Assembly: GCA_963678705.1 (NCBI GenBank)
Contig: OY783213.1
Location: 16,682,451-16,746,450, forward strand
Source of the DNA: Panorpa germanica
Lineage: Eukaryota; Arthropoda; Insecta; Mecoptera; Panorpidae
Length of the DNA: 64,000 nucleotides
Direction of reading: 5' to 3'
In this document: positions 38,568 to 51,000 of the stretch, one piece after another
How positions within the stretch are numbered: the first letter of the stretch is position 1
Layout: each line of letters begins with the position of its first letter
Made by a program: the position numbers and the translations under genes
The notes under the pieces: model-generated
What the model was told of the DNA's origin: nothing
The model's database searches: none
The model's input: the letters and a program-made list of their open reading frames with translations, nothing else

Positions 38568-41500
38568 TATAAAGTGACGAAATTTTATAAAATACTGTAG
38601 CACTGCCTTCAAATAATACAAACTTTTCATTGCAGAGGAACATTGAGAAAATAATTAACATACATTTCAGTTTTGATGCTAAAAGACGCGAACAGACAAT
38701 GGTTCTTCTTTCTTCTTCTATTTATATCATTTGCTCTTCTGTCCTTCTGTCCTTCTCTTCTTTTATATTTTATTTCTTTGTGCAAAATCTCTACATTTAT
38801 CACATACTAAATGTAAAAAATGAAAGCTGGGTTTAAAAGCTTCTTAGAAAATATAATGGTTATAATTCCGTGGACAACATTCTGTTCCATTACCAAGCAT
38901 TGGTGGAATGTAAGGACACACACACACTCACACTCATACTAAGATTCATGAAGATTGGCTACCTCACGATACGGACAGGTAAACAAATACATAGAGAAGA
39001 TTCTTGAATCCATCGTTTTTTAACTTAGTGAGAAGTATAATTCATAAAATATTATGGTATGGCTTTTAATAGTGATTATTAACTTCAACATTCTTTAATT
39101 GTCATCTTCTGTGTATGAAGATAATAAAATGTTAATATTATTAAATTTAGCAGTTGTATATTCGTATAAAGTATTAACTCATTAATTGGGCGAATACATT
39201 GTAGCATCATATATTGTCCAAAGCTTGACAACCACTGCTTTAAACCGTCGCGACGCGTCACTAACAATTTCAAATGTACACAGAAAATTGTATTGCTCGT
39301 TTAAATGCTGGTTCTGTAAGCAATTCCATTTTTATACACATTTTTTAATGTAATAAAATTATATTCTCGTTTCAGATATGGGATTTGGATATTTTGGATT
39401 TTTATGATATTGTATCAGTATGTATACGAGTATAATACTACTCCCCGCCCCGCACTGCTCTGCCGCAGTATCTGTATTTACTTTTTATTATATCTTTGTT
39501 TCCTATCACATAAACGAACGATTTCGTGAACTAATTGAGTTCGTGATGTAAATTCGGAATGGAATCGTCAAGGAGTCTGAATAAATGCTGATCTACATCT
39601 ACACTGCACACTATTGCGTATTATAAACTGGATATTTAACTCAATTAGAATTAAGTGTGGATAATTGTAATTAAATGTTTAATTTACTTAAATGGGTGAT
39701 TTGTGACTACGTCACTTAAAGAAATGTCAAGCTACAAGATTTCTACATTACCGACATTACTTTTGTAACTTACGTCAATGTCTTTAGTATTTTTTAATGT
39801 CAACTCAAGGTTATTTGATGCCGTGCCGTGATACCTCTATTTACTCTCGGCTGCTTTTACCATTGTTCACATATTACTAGGTCTCTTATTCTTCTTATAT
39901 ATTTATTACCTGCATGATGGTCTTCTTTATCTTCTCCAGCAGACTTATATGGCAGTGTCACGGCTTTCGTTACAAACACTTATAACATTTGCTCTGATTT
40001 CATTTGAGATATAATGAAAATAAAGTTGCTAAATGACAGTGTGGACCTACTTACGTATAAATATTTGAATGCATCGCTCTAGTTAAATAATGGGCTAATT
40101 ATTTTATTGTTGATTATTTCGGACTGTAACAATTGGTTACACAACTGATGATGAACTATATTATAAAATCTAATATCTTTAAATAATTTTCATTTATTAA
40201 AAAATTAAGAAAAGAAAGAATTGTTGAAATATGAAATAAAAATATGGCGTATAATATCTCAACAATGTCTTCATTTCTTTGTTTACTTTTATATTATAAA
40301 AACGCTGAACGGTACTGCACAAAAACATTTCCACATTCCAATGGAATTCTACTCTTTTTATTTTGTAATATGATGTCATCATAAATAATGACGTCATGCT
40401 TTCATCTCTGCTATTAAATATATATTTTTAGCAGGTTTTTTTTATTAATATTTTTATATTAATAACCAACCACTGGCTGGTGGTTAAGTTAGCCAGGGAA
40501 CCTGTTTTTAAATTGCCAAGTTAAAAGCAGGTGTTACTCCGCGATGGAACAAGTTTTTTGAGGGGGATTTAGAGATAGAGGGAAAGGGGTAAGGTCGTGA
40601 AGAGGGCATCTCAAGCAAAGCGTGAAGTCTGTGTGACCGGATGCCCTGATGACTTCCATGCGAATAGCGTATTCAAGTATATTGTTTTTTTTTTATTAAA
40701 ATCTTCTTTTGTTTTGTATGGACTCAACCAGGACCGACCCAATAGGTGAATCGGGATCGGGAAGGACCCCCCTACTTATGTACATTTGTAAGGAATAATA
40801 CAAAATTATAACATGTGGGTATGCAATACTTTCGTTATATTATTATTGTATTTTTCTACATTTTCTAAAATGAATATTTTAATTTGTGATCCTCATAATA
40901 CACTCTCCTGATATATTAAAATATGTAAACCATAATTGTAATATTTTCATTAAATCTCGCACTGAATGTTATGTGATTAAAGCCGGTACCAAACGATACG
41001 CTTGATTCAAATGTTTGCTTCCGTTTTTCTATAAATTATACGATTATAAATAATTCGTATTTCGTAATTTACTAACAAATCATGTTGTAGAAGTGTTAGC
41101 TAACTTCAATCCTAACCTTGTTCATCGTGAATAAATTGATCATATTTACTTGTAAATGACTAATTAGTTACATTCTCCAGCTCTGATAATGCTGTTGTAC
41201 TTACCAGTACGATTAACTTGTTAATTACTATTGCCCTGTATGTATGACCGTGCTAGAGACTAATCTCCAAGTAAATTCGCATACGAATCTAAAATAAATA
41301 CTATATATAGCATTAACATTATGATTTACATATAGAGCGCTAACTCCTCACTTTATGCTTCAGTCATGAGCATAGCCCTGTAATTTACTAATAGCTAAGT
41401 AAATAATATATTTTATAAAAGTGGTGTAGTTCAGTTGACAAGAAAACATTTGTAAAGATATGAATCTACATGTCGTTTATTACATTTGAATGTTGTAAGT

Positions 41501-41795
41501 ACACCCCTGATATTTAAAAGTTAAAGTAAGTTCTACATATTTAAATTATTTAAACTTCCCGCCGATTTTTGTTCATTGGTTTACAAACCAATGACTGCGG
41601 TGTTTTTTTGTGTTCATGAGCAGCGAATCGTTAAGAGGGTAAAACTATATGTATATACACTTTTATTACCTTCAATACAGTGGTGTATTGATAAACATTA
41701 AAGTTGAATGGTGTGTCTCATAATAAAGAGTGGTAATGGAAAGCAAGTGGAATACACTCTACTAAAAAAGGTATCGACGTCGCTACAGTGTGAGG
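38568..41795. other. A+T-rich DNA without a recognised gene
   Basis: Short CA and CTT tracts occur (38697-38770, 38919-38935), with a G+C-richer patch at 40480-40790. At 40977-41000 there is a sequence resembling the left end of the 16222 foldback repeat. No gene is recognised. Confidence 0.5.
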
Positions 41796-42185
41796 GAGCC
41801 TAAGGCATGTCGCACACTGCAAGAGGATTTAAGCAACGGCGAATTCGGGCGTAAATCCGCGAATTGGTTGAGCGACTCCTGTGTTCTTTGCACGTGTTGT
41901 GTCACAATACATACATACCACATACCGATACGACAGCACGCCAAGTTAAACATGTGTACTGTAGGGTGTATTGGAGTTCTTTTTCACTAGCATAATTTAT
42001 CATGAGAGCAAAGTTTTACTTTAATTTTTATCGATACACCACTGTTATGAAAGAGATTATTTGGCTCTCTTCCATATCCCTTCTACTCTACCCGCATACG
42101 GATGCTTTGTCGTTTGCAGTGTGCGATGGTCCATTACATTTACAGGGTTCGGATAGGTAAAGTGTAGAAGGTGTATATGCTTGTG
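41796..42185. repeat. Dispersed repeat, copy 2, with TCGCACACTGCAA inverted motif
   Basis: Positions 41924-42000 match 27526-27603, and the right block at 42144-42162 matches 27627-27645. Between them this copy has about 120 extra bases. Flanking the left block and inside the extra segment, ATGTCGCACACTGCAAG (41803) and its inverted counterpart GTTTGCAGTGTGCGATG (about 42111) form a 13-base-core inverted pair. That suggests a MITE-like unit of about 340 bp overlapping the shared repeat. Confidence 0.55.
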
Positions 42186-43415
42186 AAAACAGATGCCAAT
42201 TTTCTTAAAAGTCAATATACACCAAGAGTTGCAGAAGAATTTGATAAATTAAAATGTATTTATATTATTATCTTTGAGTTATATATTTGAGGGTATTTTT
42301 TAAATTATATAATTCTGATCATTCCTGTTTATGAAATACACTATTATTTATTTTACACAGGTCATTATTTACAGTGTACTTAATAAAAGAACTTGATCTG
42401 CTAAAAATCTTTATCGTGTTTGTTAATTATTGCCCCAAAATAGGAACAACAAACGTGCTATATTTACTAATTAAGATCAAAATTCTATCTCTTTCTATTT
42501 CACGTAACAAATAGTTATTCTATCTCTGTCACTGTGATGAGCTTAATATATGACTTGTAATATCTCATCAAATATTCCTATAGGAACTTAGCTTCAAGTT
42601 ACAAATGCGAAAATTTTCTCTCAGTATCTAGATGAGAGACAACCTTAAAATTAACACACTTTTGACATATTCAGTTTGTCATCTACTGTTCTTTTTCTTC
42701 TTCTTCTCTTCGTGGAACTCAACACCGTTACGTAAATATCATATTCCCTATTAGGCAGTTCATTTCTCCCTTCCTTTATAATAAAGCTTACTTGGGTGTG
42801 GGTTAGGAGGGTAGGGGGTTAGGGTTAGACTTGATCCCTAACTATTTGTACTTGTAAGATTTCTGTATTGTTTAAATTAAGCAAAATAAAACCATGTCGC
42901 AGATTCTGCTATTTTATTTTGCATAGTGTATTGTTTCTGGTTATATTCATGATACGAACCATAGCATTACAGGTTTCTGTATTACCTATGGGTTGTTTGT
43001 TTAGGAAAATCATGTAGGTATTGGTTTACCAGGATTATGAGGGTGGATTATAAATATTTGATTATATCTGAAGTATTTGATATTAATAACGTAGGAGTAC
43101 ATTGCGTACAGACCACAACGTTTTTGGAATGTTGTTGTATTATTTGTTTACATACATTTTTTTATTTTTATTTGAACATTATTTTTCTCAATGTTTTTAA
43201 CTCAAGGTTTTGTTTAACATGTAAATATTTAAATTAGTTTATTTGATAAAAGTTTGTAAATTGTAAAAATATATCTAACTTATATTCTATCAAATGTTTT
43301 TAATATATATTACTATGTTTAATTAATTATCGCATTACGAAGAACTGAAAACAAGAAATAGAAAAGTTTGAAATATCAAATCAGTAGACTGTTAAAAAGT
43401 TTCTGAATGACATAT
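42186..43415. other. A+T-rich DNA without a recognised gene
   Basis: Nothing beyond low-complexity sequence and a pyrimidine-rich run (42690-42715) is recognised. Confidence 0.5.
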
Positions 43416-43668
43416 CCAGTAAACATTTTGGAGTCACTTTTACATCATATTGAAGATGCGTCATGATTTTTTTGTCATAAAAGAGTTCATTTATAGTTCA
43501 GTTTCTCACATTTTTTCATATAAAATGTCTACTTTATCGGCTACAGATGGCGAAATTACTCCACCTGTCGGAATACAAATGAAGATAAAGTTGATGCGAA
43601 CTATAATTGAAATGAAATAGTGATAGAAACGTCACTAAATAGGGCACTTCACCAAATTGTTTACTGGG
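43416..43668 (+). mobile_element. MITE copy, left arm of palindrome
   Basis: This 253-bp unit begins CCAGTAAACATTTTGGAG and ends CACCAAATTGTTTACTGGG, so it has its own terminal inverted repeats of the form CCCAGTAAACAwTTTGG. It is repeated in inverted orientation at 43768-44012 with roughly 80 percent identity along its full length, including CTTTATCGGCTACA and AGATGCGAACTATAATTGAA-like blocks. A 32-codon frame (MSTLSATDGE...) is matched in the other arm only with mostly amino-acid-changing differences and a stop, so it does not look constrained. I cannot assign a DNA transposon superfamily from these ends. Confidence 0.8.
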
Positions 43669-43767
43669 TAATGTTTGTCCTTCTTTGTACTTCCGTTGTC
43701 CACCCTTCCTTTTGTTGCCTCCTCCCGTCAGCTCTTTTAACTTCTTTTCGCTATTTTATTTACACTG
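43669..43767. other. 99-bp spacer of the palindrome
   Basis: The spacer is pyrimidine-rich on the plus strand. The minus strand is open for 28 codons with a very basic translation (including KRKGGQRKYKEG), too short to identify. It would be the loop of any hairpin RNA made from this locus. Confidence 0.6.
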
Positions 43768-44012
43768 CCCAGTAAACAATTTGGTGAAGTGTCCTGTTTT
43801 GTAATGTTTCTATCACTATTGCACTTCAATTATAGTTCGCATCTACTTTATCTTAATTTTTATTTCGACAGGAGGAGTGGTTTCACTGTTTGTAGCCGAT
43901 AAAATTGACATTTCATTTGAACGACTGTGAGAAACTGAATTGTTATGATTATAATTGAACATCATACGCATGTTCAATATGATGTCAAAGTGGCTCCAAA
44001 ATGTTTACTGGG
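43768..44012 (-). mobile_element. MITE copy, right arm of palindrome
   Basis: The 245-bp unit starts CCCAGTAAACAATTTGGTG and ends CTCCAAAATGTTTACTGGG. Its reverse complement aligns end to end with 43416-43668, including both termini. The two copies have diverged by about a fifth, so the inversion is not a recent assembly duplication. Confidence 0.8.
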
Positions 44013-44954
44013 TCGCATACTTTTCTATTTCTCTCTTGCACATTCTTTACACATACTTAACTTTTCTTCTCTTTTTCCCAATATCTGCAGCCTTTCTCTT
44101 CACATCCCGTTCTGAATTACTACTGTAGTTAATATTTTCTATTAGCTAAAATATTCCTGCTATCTTTTTAGCAATTCATTATTAGTTTTCGACGAGTTGA
44201 AGAGGTTCTTTATATGCAACACGAATACCCAACTCAACCCTTCGTATCTCTCTTGTGTTCATATGTAGTAGAATAAAGGTATCGATCTAAATAAAGGTAC
44301 AAATATAGATTATGCCGTTGCCTATTCGTAGCTCCATTGATTCCTAAAGTTATACTATTGTTATAGACAATATTACTACTAGAAATAGAGAACTACCTAT
44401 GAGTACGGGTTGACTATGAGTATAACCTTCGCGAGGACATGATATCATATTTTATTTACTCATCGATATGTGCGATACTCGCAAGTTTTCCCACTCACTG
44501 TATCCCTTTACCACCCTCACCACTCTTCACCAAGTTGGTAGTCAGTCACCCCTTTCTACAAGGGAACTATTTATATTACCTTATCAATAAATATATAAAA
44601 ATATTTAGACGAGATTCGATTTGATATTATTTTGTTTTCAAAGCATGTATAGATACATAGCTAAGTCTACTTTAAATATATTACACATGTATGTTTTATT
44701 TTACAAGATTTGTTTCTTTATTTTATTTTATTAAGCTGAAGATAACGGCATTGTAACCCAGTGTGATAACGGAGTCGAGGTATCACAAATTTGTCTACAT
44801 TTTAATAATTACTGGAGTTTGTATATATTTAATTAAAGCAAACAACCAATTCCAGAAAATATTATGTTGGTCTGTCAACACCGGTGTCCTGTCCAGTGGT
44901 GAATTATTACACACAAGGCAACTTTCTATCTATGCTTTATGATTTTATTTATAT

Positions 44955-45600
44955 AACTAGAGGTTACCCCCGTCGCAAGCGACGACTGTCTTTTGTGTGG
45001 AAATTGAATTTCATTTCAAATTTTAATTCCCTTTTTGAATTGAAATATTAAACTCGTTTTATATTAATTTTACATATAATAACAAATCATTTTACAAAAT
45101 ATAAAATATTTTCAATTTATTCGGAATTTCACCAACTTTTTTTCGATTAATAAATTAGGTACCAAAGTTAGCCCATATACAAAATTTCAACTTTCTATCT
45201 CAAATTTTACCCTCGGCAAAAACCTCCGTGCCCCCAAATAAAATTTTTGAATAAAATAATATGATGTTCAATTATTACACAATCCAAAATTTGAGCTTTC
45301 TCCAATGTTTCCTAATAGGCCCCCTAAATTTATCAGCGCCCCTTTTTTTAAATTTTGAATTTCTAAATTCTTTTACGAATACAAAGTTATACAGCAAGAA
45401 AGGGTTTGTTCCAGTTTTTTCAAAATTACGGGTTTCAAGGAAATTCAGGGGAAAATCCGGGGACGCCAAAAGTCTTAGAATTTTTGTCTCTATGAAATAT
45501 GAAATTTTCAAAAACTTTCCTGAAACCGTTTTCGAGCTACCATACAAAATTCACTATCAAACGATCATAAATATACACCTAGAACATTATAATATAGGAG
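44955..45600. repeat. Old interspersed-repeat relic (ACTAGAGGTTACCC type)
   Basis: The opening AACTAGAGGTTACCCCCGTC followed by CGCAAGCGACGA resembles the widespread insect repeats that begin ACTAG(x)TTACCCGCGGCTTCGC. The following CCCATATACAAAATTTCAAC and CTTTCTATCTCAAATTTTAC are typical of their interior. Two overlapping open frames on opposite strands (about 90 and 114 codons, 45261-45605) fall inside and look like chance frames. Family and true ends are not determinable by eye. Confidence 0.45.
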
Positions 45601-46609
45601 GATAAAAGTTTGACTTGTTTGATTGCGTATTTTTAGAAAACTCATTTCGTAATCTTGGTCTGAACACTTCATACTCTTAGACAACTTTTAAACCAAATAA
45701 TACATTTTTAATCACTTCCTAAAACTCAAACCCGCATTTCAAATTCACAAAGTACTGTATTAAATTATTACAATTTTAAATATCAAACATTTTGTAATAT
45801 TGTGAAAACATGAAAGTTTATTCATTTCACGGTTACACGGTGGAGCCAGTACTCCGTACCCCTTGCCCCGACCTCCAACCCCCTGTGCCTAACTAAGTAA
45901 TGGGGAAGTTAGTTTATTATTAAGGTGCGGTAATAATTTAAATTCAACTTTTTAATTATTTTCAGGCATCATTTATAACACTGTCGATATCTGCAGGGAA
46001 TACCACATTACCTTTGCAAAGATAATCGTACTTAACATTAATTATTTTAATTAATTAAGAAGAATTTCAGAGCGCTTTGCAACTGGTTAACTTTAATGGT
46101 TATGTTTCTTTTGTAACTTTGCTGTTGCAGTGAACTTATAATTGAATTCCTTCAGTTCAAAGACGAGCTGACCTAAAATACGGCCCTGATCCAAACAATT
46201 ATAGTTATGTTATAATTAAGCATTCAATGATAGGTATAATTAATTTGGAACAACAAAAGTTTCATAATTAAAAATTAATGAATATTTTCGAATAATTTAA
46301 ATCGACGTATATTCTATCAATTTAAAATAACAATTACGCGAGTAACTAATTAGTGATACATATCAATAATGCTTTTGTTAATTTAAACCAAACAAATAGA
46401 ATTTCGAAATTGATACATTGCAATACCCATACATATTGTCTATTTTTTAAATTGCTATATCATTTATAGTAAAAAATCCGAATTTGTCAATGTAAAAATA
46501 ATTGTATTCTATTAAACTAGCAATATAGTTTGTTGCAGGGCCGCATTATGATAAAGTAGGTCTATAGGTTATGAGTTTGTTATGGCCTTTTTTTTGCTCT
46601 CGTACTACA
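45601..46609. other. A+T-rich DNA without a recognised gene
   Basis: No gene or repeat is recognised. Confidence 0.5.
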
Positions 46610-46613
46610 TTAA

Positions 46614-46853
46614 GGGGGGCGGTGGTCTAGAGTTCAAATTTTGAGGATTGTTTTTTTATAATAAATATAATGAAAAACGATATTTTAACTTTTGTGCTTA
46701 TTATTACACTTATTCTACATACAAAAAAATCATTTTTGAAATTTAAAAATATTGTTTAATATGTTAAAAAAAAAATTACCCCTACAAAAAATTAAAGTAT
46801 ATTTTTAAAACACTATAATTGATTTTTAGAAAATTCCAAACCACCGTTCCCCC
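46614..46853. mobile_element. TTAA-flanked MITE (240 bp)
   Basis: The left end GGGGGGCGGTGGTCTAGA and the inverted right end (reverse complement GGGGGAACGGTGGTTTGGAA) form terminal inverted repeats. Both sides are flanked by TTAA (46610-46613 and 46854-46857), the target duplication used by piggyBac and some other DNA transposon superfamilies. The interior is A+T-rich without coding capacity, so the element is non-autonomous. Similar GGGGGxCGGTGGT elements are, from memory, common in insect genomes. Confidence 0.85.
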
Positions 46854-46857
46854 TTAA

Positions 46858-47866
46858 AATTCACTTAAATATACAGATCTAATTCGGCACTGCATATGAT
46901 TAACGATTTAGTTTTATGGTTAAGTTACTAACTTTTATGTTAACTATACTGTGAAAAGTATGCCGTCAAAATTACTATAACAATACCTAGGTGCTAAAAT
47001 GGTTTTATAAGATATATTTATTCCTATAGATTAAAATAAGAATTACTATAGTCATAGTAATTTGTAATATTTGCATAAGACATTGTCATAATGTCATTAT
47101 AGCACCCAGGTACTATGCTCACTAAGTAAATATTACTGTAAATTTCTCACAGTGTAACTATGAGTTCAGCAATCGGTCCTATGAGTCGAAATTCGCTAAA
47201 AAGGGTTATTTATCTCGTTTATTGTTATTAAAATCATAAAAATACGTTTTTTGTATTATAAGATTCCTAAAGAACGCAGTATTTAAGTAATATTTTAAAA
47301 TCAGTGTTTATAAAGATAGAAACTTGATATATCTGTAAATTTAATGAACTTAATTGTATAATATTAGATCCGCACTTGTTTTTTCGGAAAGGTCGAAAGG
47401 TTGAATTTAAAGCGAGGCAAAAAATGAACACACAAACTATTATTTTTTCATTAAAACAAAACACCATTCTGGTCTGATTGCAAGTACCGTATAAAAACAG
47501 TTATGTAGATGCTTTGAATGAACGTTCCATGGATTGCATGTGATTTAAAAATGAAATTAGCACAAGTAAATTTAAATATGATTCAACTTAGTAAGTAGCG
47601 TAGTGTAAATTCAACGAAATAGAAAACCACTACCTCCGCCGCTATGACGAATTTCATTCAAGTATATTTTACAATAAACAATGTGTACGACAACAGCCAT
47701 GAGTCATACGTCTAGAATGTGTTCCAGCAAGCAGCAACAGCAACAAGCAAGCAACATCGCTTAAACGTTCAGGGTAAATGGTAAATGGAGGGGGTAATTA
47801 CAGACAGTGCTTGAGTACCACCACCACTAGATGTAGCGAACAGAACGAACATCTGATTCACTCTAG
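46858..47866. other. Upstream region of the signal-peptide exon
   Basis: No gene is recognised. The last 150 bases before the exon are less A+T-rich, with CAGCAACAGCAACAAGCAAG near 47735 and a CCACCACCACTAG run at 47819-47831; proximal promoter function is possible but unproven. Confidence 0.4.
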
Positions 47867-47908
47867 TATAACATTTTAAAATTGTTCAGTATGTTTTTAA
47901 GTGTCAGT
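47867..47908 (+). promoter_or_regulatory. Possible core promoter (TATA-like and TCAGT motifs)
   Basis: TATAACAT lies at 47867, and TCAGT, the arthropod initiator core, occurs at 47886 and again at 47904-47908, just upstream of the ATG at 47925. The TATA-to-initiator distances (about 21 and 39 bases) are not ideal, so either motif may be incidental. Confidence 0.25.
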
Positions 47909-47924
47909 GAGAGATGACGTTAAA

Positions 47925-48056
47925 ATGTTTATTAAATATGTGCTTCTCAGTGTTGTGATATTTGGATACATTGTTGCAGATGTTAGCAGTAAAGAAGCAT
48001 GGCATAGACCGCGGTTGCGGCATTCCAGACACCTACGTGGTGGTGAAGACGAACCG
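47925..48056 (+). CDS. First coding exon of a secreted or membrane protein gene (partial)
   Basis: The ATG at 47925 has a good context (AAAATG) and opens a 44-codon stretch. It begins MFIKYVLLSVVIFGYIVADV and continues with a basic, His/Arg-rich segment containing WHRPRLRHSRHLRGG and ending EDEP. Residues 4-18 are a hydrophobic core typical of a signal peptide, with likely cleavage near residue 18-22. After codon 44 the sequence is CCG/GTAAGTG, an excellent splice donor, so the exon ends in phase 0 at 48056. In-frame codons upstream of the ATG (from 47901) lack another ATG. The reading continues only 11 codons past the donor before a stop, which fits an intron. I do not recognise the family, and no downstream exon was found in the remaining 16 kb, so a long first intron is inferred. 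The alternative is a chance frame, but the combination of features makes that less likely. Confidence 0.6.
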
Positions 48057-51000
48057 GTAAGTGCTTTATTTTTACATTTTATACCTTAAAAATTAAATAT
48101 TAAAGAGAAACTGCTTAAAACAGGTTTCTGTTGTTTACGATTCAAAACTGTACGCTATTTGTTGATCATTTTGTTTGTTGATTTAATGATTAAATGTTAT
48201 AAAGAACAAAACACGTAGTACAGATAATATTGAGGCTCTTTTCTTCATTCCAATGACAGTTAAGCAATATGTTTCTTCATTTTTAATTAACCTACTGCAT
48301 TTATTGCATACTCATTACAATAATAAACATACTTGCATAAGTATAACTGTCAAATTACCAACTCAATCAAAGCGTTATTCAAATTCAGTACATGTGTACT
48401 TTTACATGACCTGTAAAACTCAAATTTGTTCATTTACTTTAGCCAGAATACAAGCTTATTATGGGTTTATAATTATTTATTTTTATTCTAATAAAATTTC
48501 GTGTTTAGGTTAGGTTTTTTGAGGTTATTTTTCTCTTCTGTACAAACGAATTTTGATGTGTAATTTGTATGTTACAAGTCACACGGAATCCTACAATTAC
48601 CTAAAGTAATTACGATACCTGAATACCTGCATTTCTTTTCTGTTCATGGATTTCTTTTAAAATGAAACACTGCCCATTGTGTGCGTTGTGCCGTCTTGTA
48701 TTAGTAAACTCAACACGTCCTGCTGTAGCTTCACTATCCTTTGACTAGACACGTTTATCGAGTATTTTAAGGTTATATTATTTAATTGTGGTAATAATAG
48801 GAAATGTTAAACCTCATGTACATGCTTCCGAGAAGAGAATGTATTAGCTTTTAAATGTCGAGCGTATTTCATAATACCACAAATTATGTAGTAAAATTGT
48901 TCGAAACTTCTTGTTAAATATGAAAAGTATACCAGTGCATTCGCTGAAGGTTCTGTGATGTTTTTTCTAATAGTCTGCGCTGGCTAGGTCTGTCTGACGG
49001 AAATGGTGAAATAGTGAATAGTTGGATTGGAATGCCTGTATTATATTAGAGCAACGACAGAATTATAATTAATTCCGACATAATACAAGTTAATCGTACT
49101 TAGGCTGTGTTAGTTCACTTATATGTATAAATTATAAGCTTAGGCATTTATAAAAGTAAAAGGAATTTATAAGCTGTACCGTACGCCGGTATATATCAGG
49201 TAATACCGTAAAAATATATAACCTTAATAATATACCTTGATTTTTAAAGTTGGAAATCCTAGTATAACAAAATTCTTAGAAATTCAATTTAAAGGTATAC
49301 TCGCACATAAAATTAGCATGACAAATCTAACAAATTTTCGTAACCGTAAAAGTAACAGTATAGCCCGGCTAATTTTTACAAGATTATAATGATATAATTA
49401 GACAAAAAAATTTAAATAGTTTTTTAACATTTTGCTATAATTGATAATCAACAAAAATAAGACTATATACCATTATAATACAAGTTATTTCACTGCTGCA
49501 ATCGCAAAGTGATCCGAGCCTAAAATCAGTTTTAGTGTTGACCTTCCAGATTCGTATTTTGGACCAATATGCACTGCTCCTCTGGAGCCAAAACTGACAG
49601 TCTACCTATTTGTTTGCTCCCAAAAGTTTTTCATATTTTTTTACATTTATATAATTTACCTTGAGCATTATTTGTACATTATGCATTTTTTTGTTACATA
49701 ACATCCTGTCACATATTATATAATGTACACAATATTGTTTAATGAAACTTTATCTAAGTATTTTATTGTGGGTGTATAATTAGAATTTCCTAATCATTAG
49801 TTATTAATTAAATTGAAATTACTGAATTGAAAAATTTGCAGAACATCAAAATCACCAAGGTCATAAAACTAATTTTAGTAAATAAATTCCAGAACAGTTG
49901 GTGAAACATAATTTTGTACAAAGTAGGAGGTTGTCGGAGATGGTACTAGTATGAAATATTTTTTTAAAATAAATAAACAGATTTATCCGTATTTAGAAAT
50001 TTTAGTAAATGTAATAATTTCTTTCGCTATCTAGAAAACAATAACTTGTACAAATATTTTCTGAAGTGATATTTTATAGGTTACTTTTATAATAAAAAAG
50101 TTATAAGCAAAAATTAATTTTTTTAACGACGGATTTCTCTTACTGTCAGTATGTTACATATATTTGTCCACATATTTCTAATAATCAATCATACATTCGA
50201 TTGAATTTAATTTGAAAAATAAATAGAACAGTTTTTATGTTTGTAACGTTACAAGATATTATTTAGAGAGGTGACACATAGATTAAACATTTCTGAGATG
50301 TGACTAGTGACACTCTGTATGAGTTTCTTTGTTACAGCTTCTGCTTGATCAGCTTGACGTGACGTATTATATGTACATAAATTAATAATACCATCCGAGA
50401 TCATGCAATAATGCAATTGTAAAAAATTCCAAACAGATTCCTAGAATTATTATTGTGTGGTAATGAATGTTCACTTAGGAAACTCAGGTTGTGGTATATT
50501 TTCAACAATAATTTTAATACCAACAAATAATAAGTGTTTAATACTAAAGACCTTATTTTACAACTGTTTAACTGACGTCCGTAAACTTCTGGCGGTATTT
50601 CAAAGGCTTATTTTCTAATTTATGCTATATAAGCTTACTCAAAACTATCCCTATATAATAATCCTATCTCTTGAACGGTTTTAGCGTAGTATGTTTTTAT
50701 ATATGATATCATGGAACTAAACCAGTTGTATTTTTGATAGAGCGATTTACTTCCTAGATGGCAGTAGTTACACTGAACTTTTTAACCTTGACAATCAGGA
50801 TCTCTCATATACAATGCATACAATCAGTAAAAGGAAACAACCAAACCCAGAATATATAACGCTGGTTCGGAGATCAGGCTCAATATTTAGAAGCAGTCAA
50901 TATTATCTGGCCGTCGTCTGTAAATTTCCAGTATCAAAAATGGCCAGATGTTAAGTAAAATTAAATTCAAAATATTTCAACTGCATATACATACAAATAA

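Noticed and set aside
43526-43621. Short frame starting MSTLSATDGE in the left palindrome arm, with a counterpart in the right arm
   Set aside because: Differences between the arms mostly change amino acids and the second copy has a stop, so there is no sign of coding constraint.
45261-45605. Overlapping open frames of 114 and 90 codons on opposite strands
   Set aside because: Both lie in an old interspersed repeat with low-complexity composition and cannot both be real; neither resembles a protein family.
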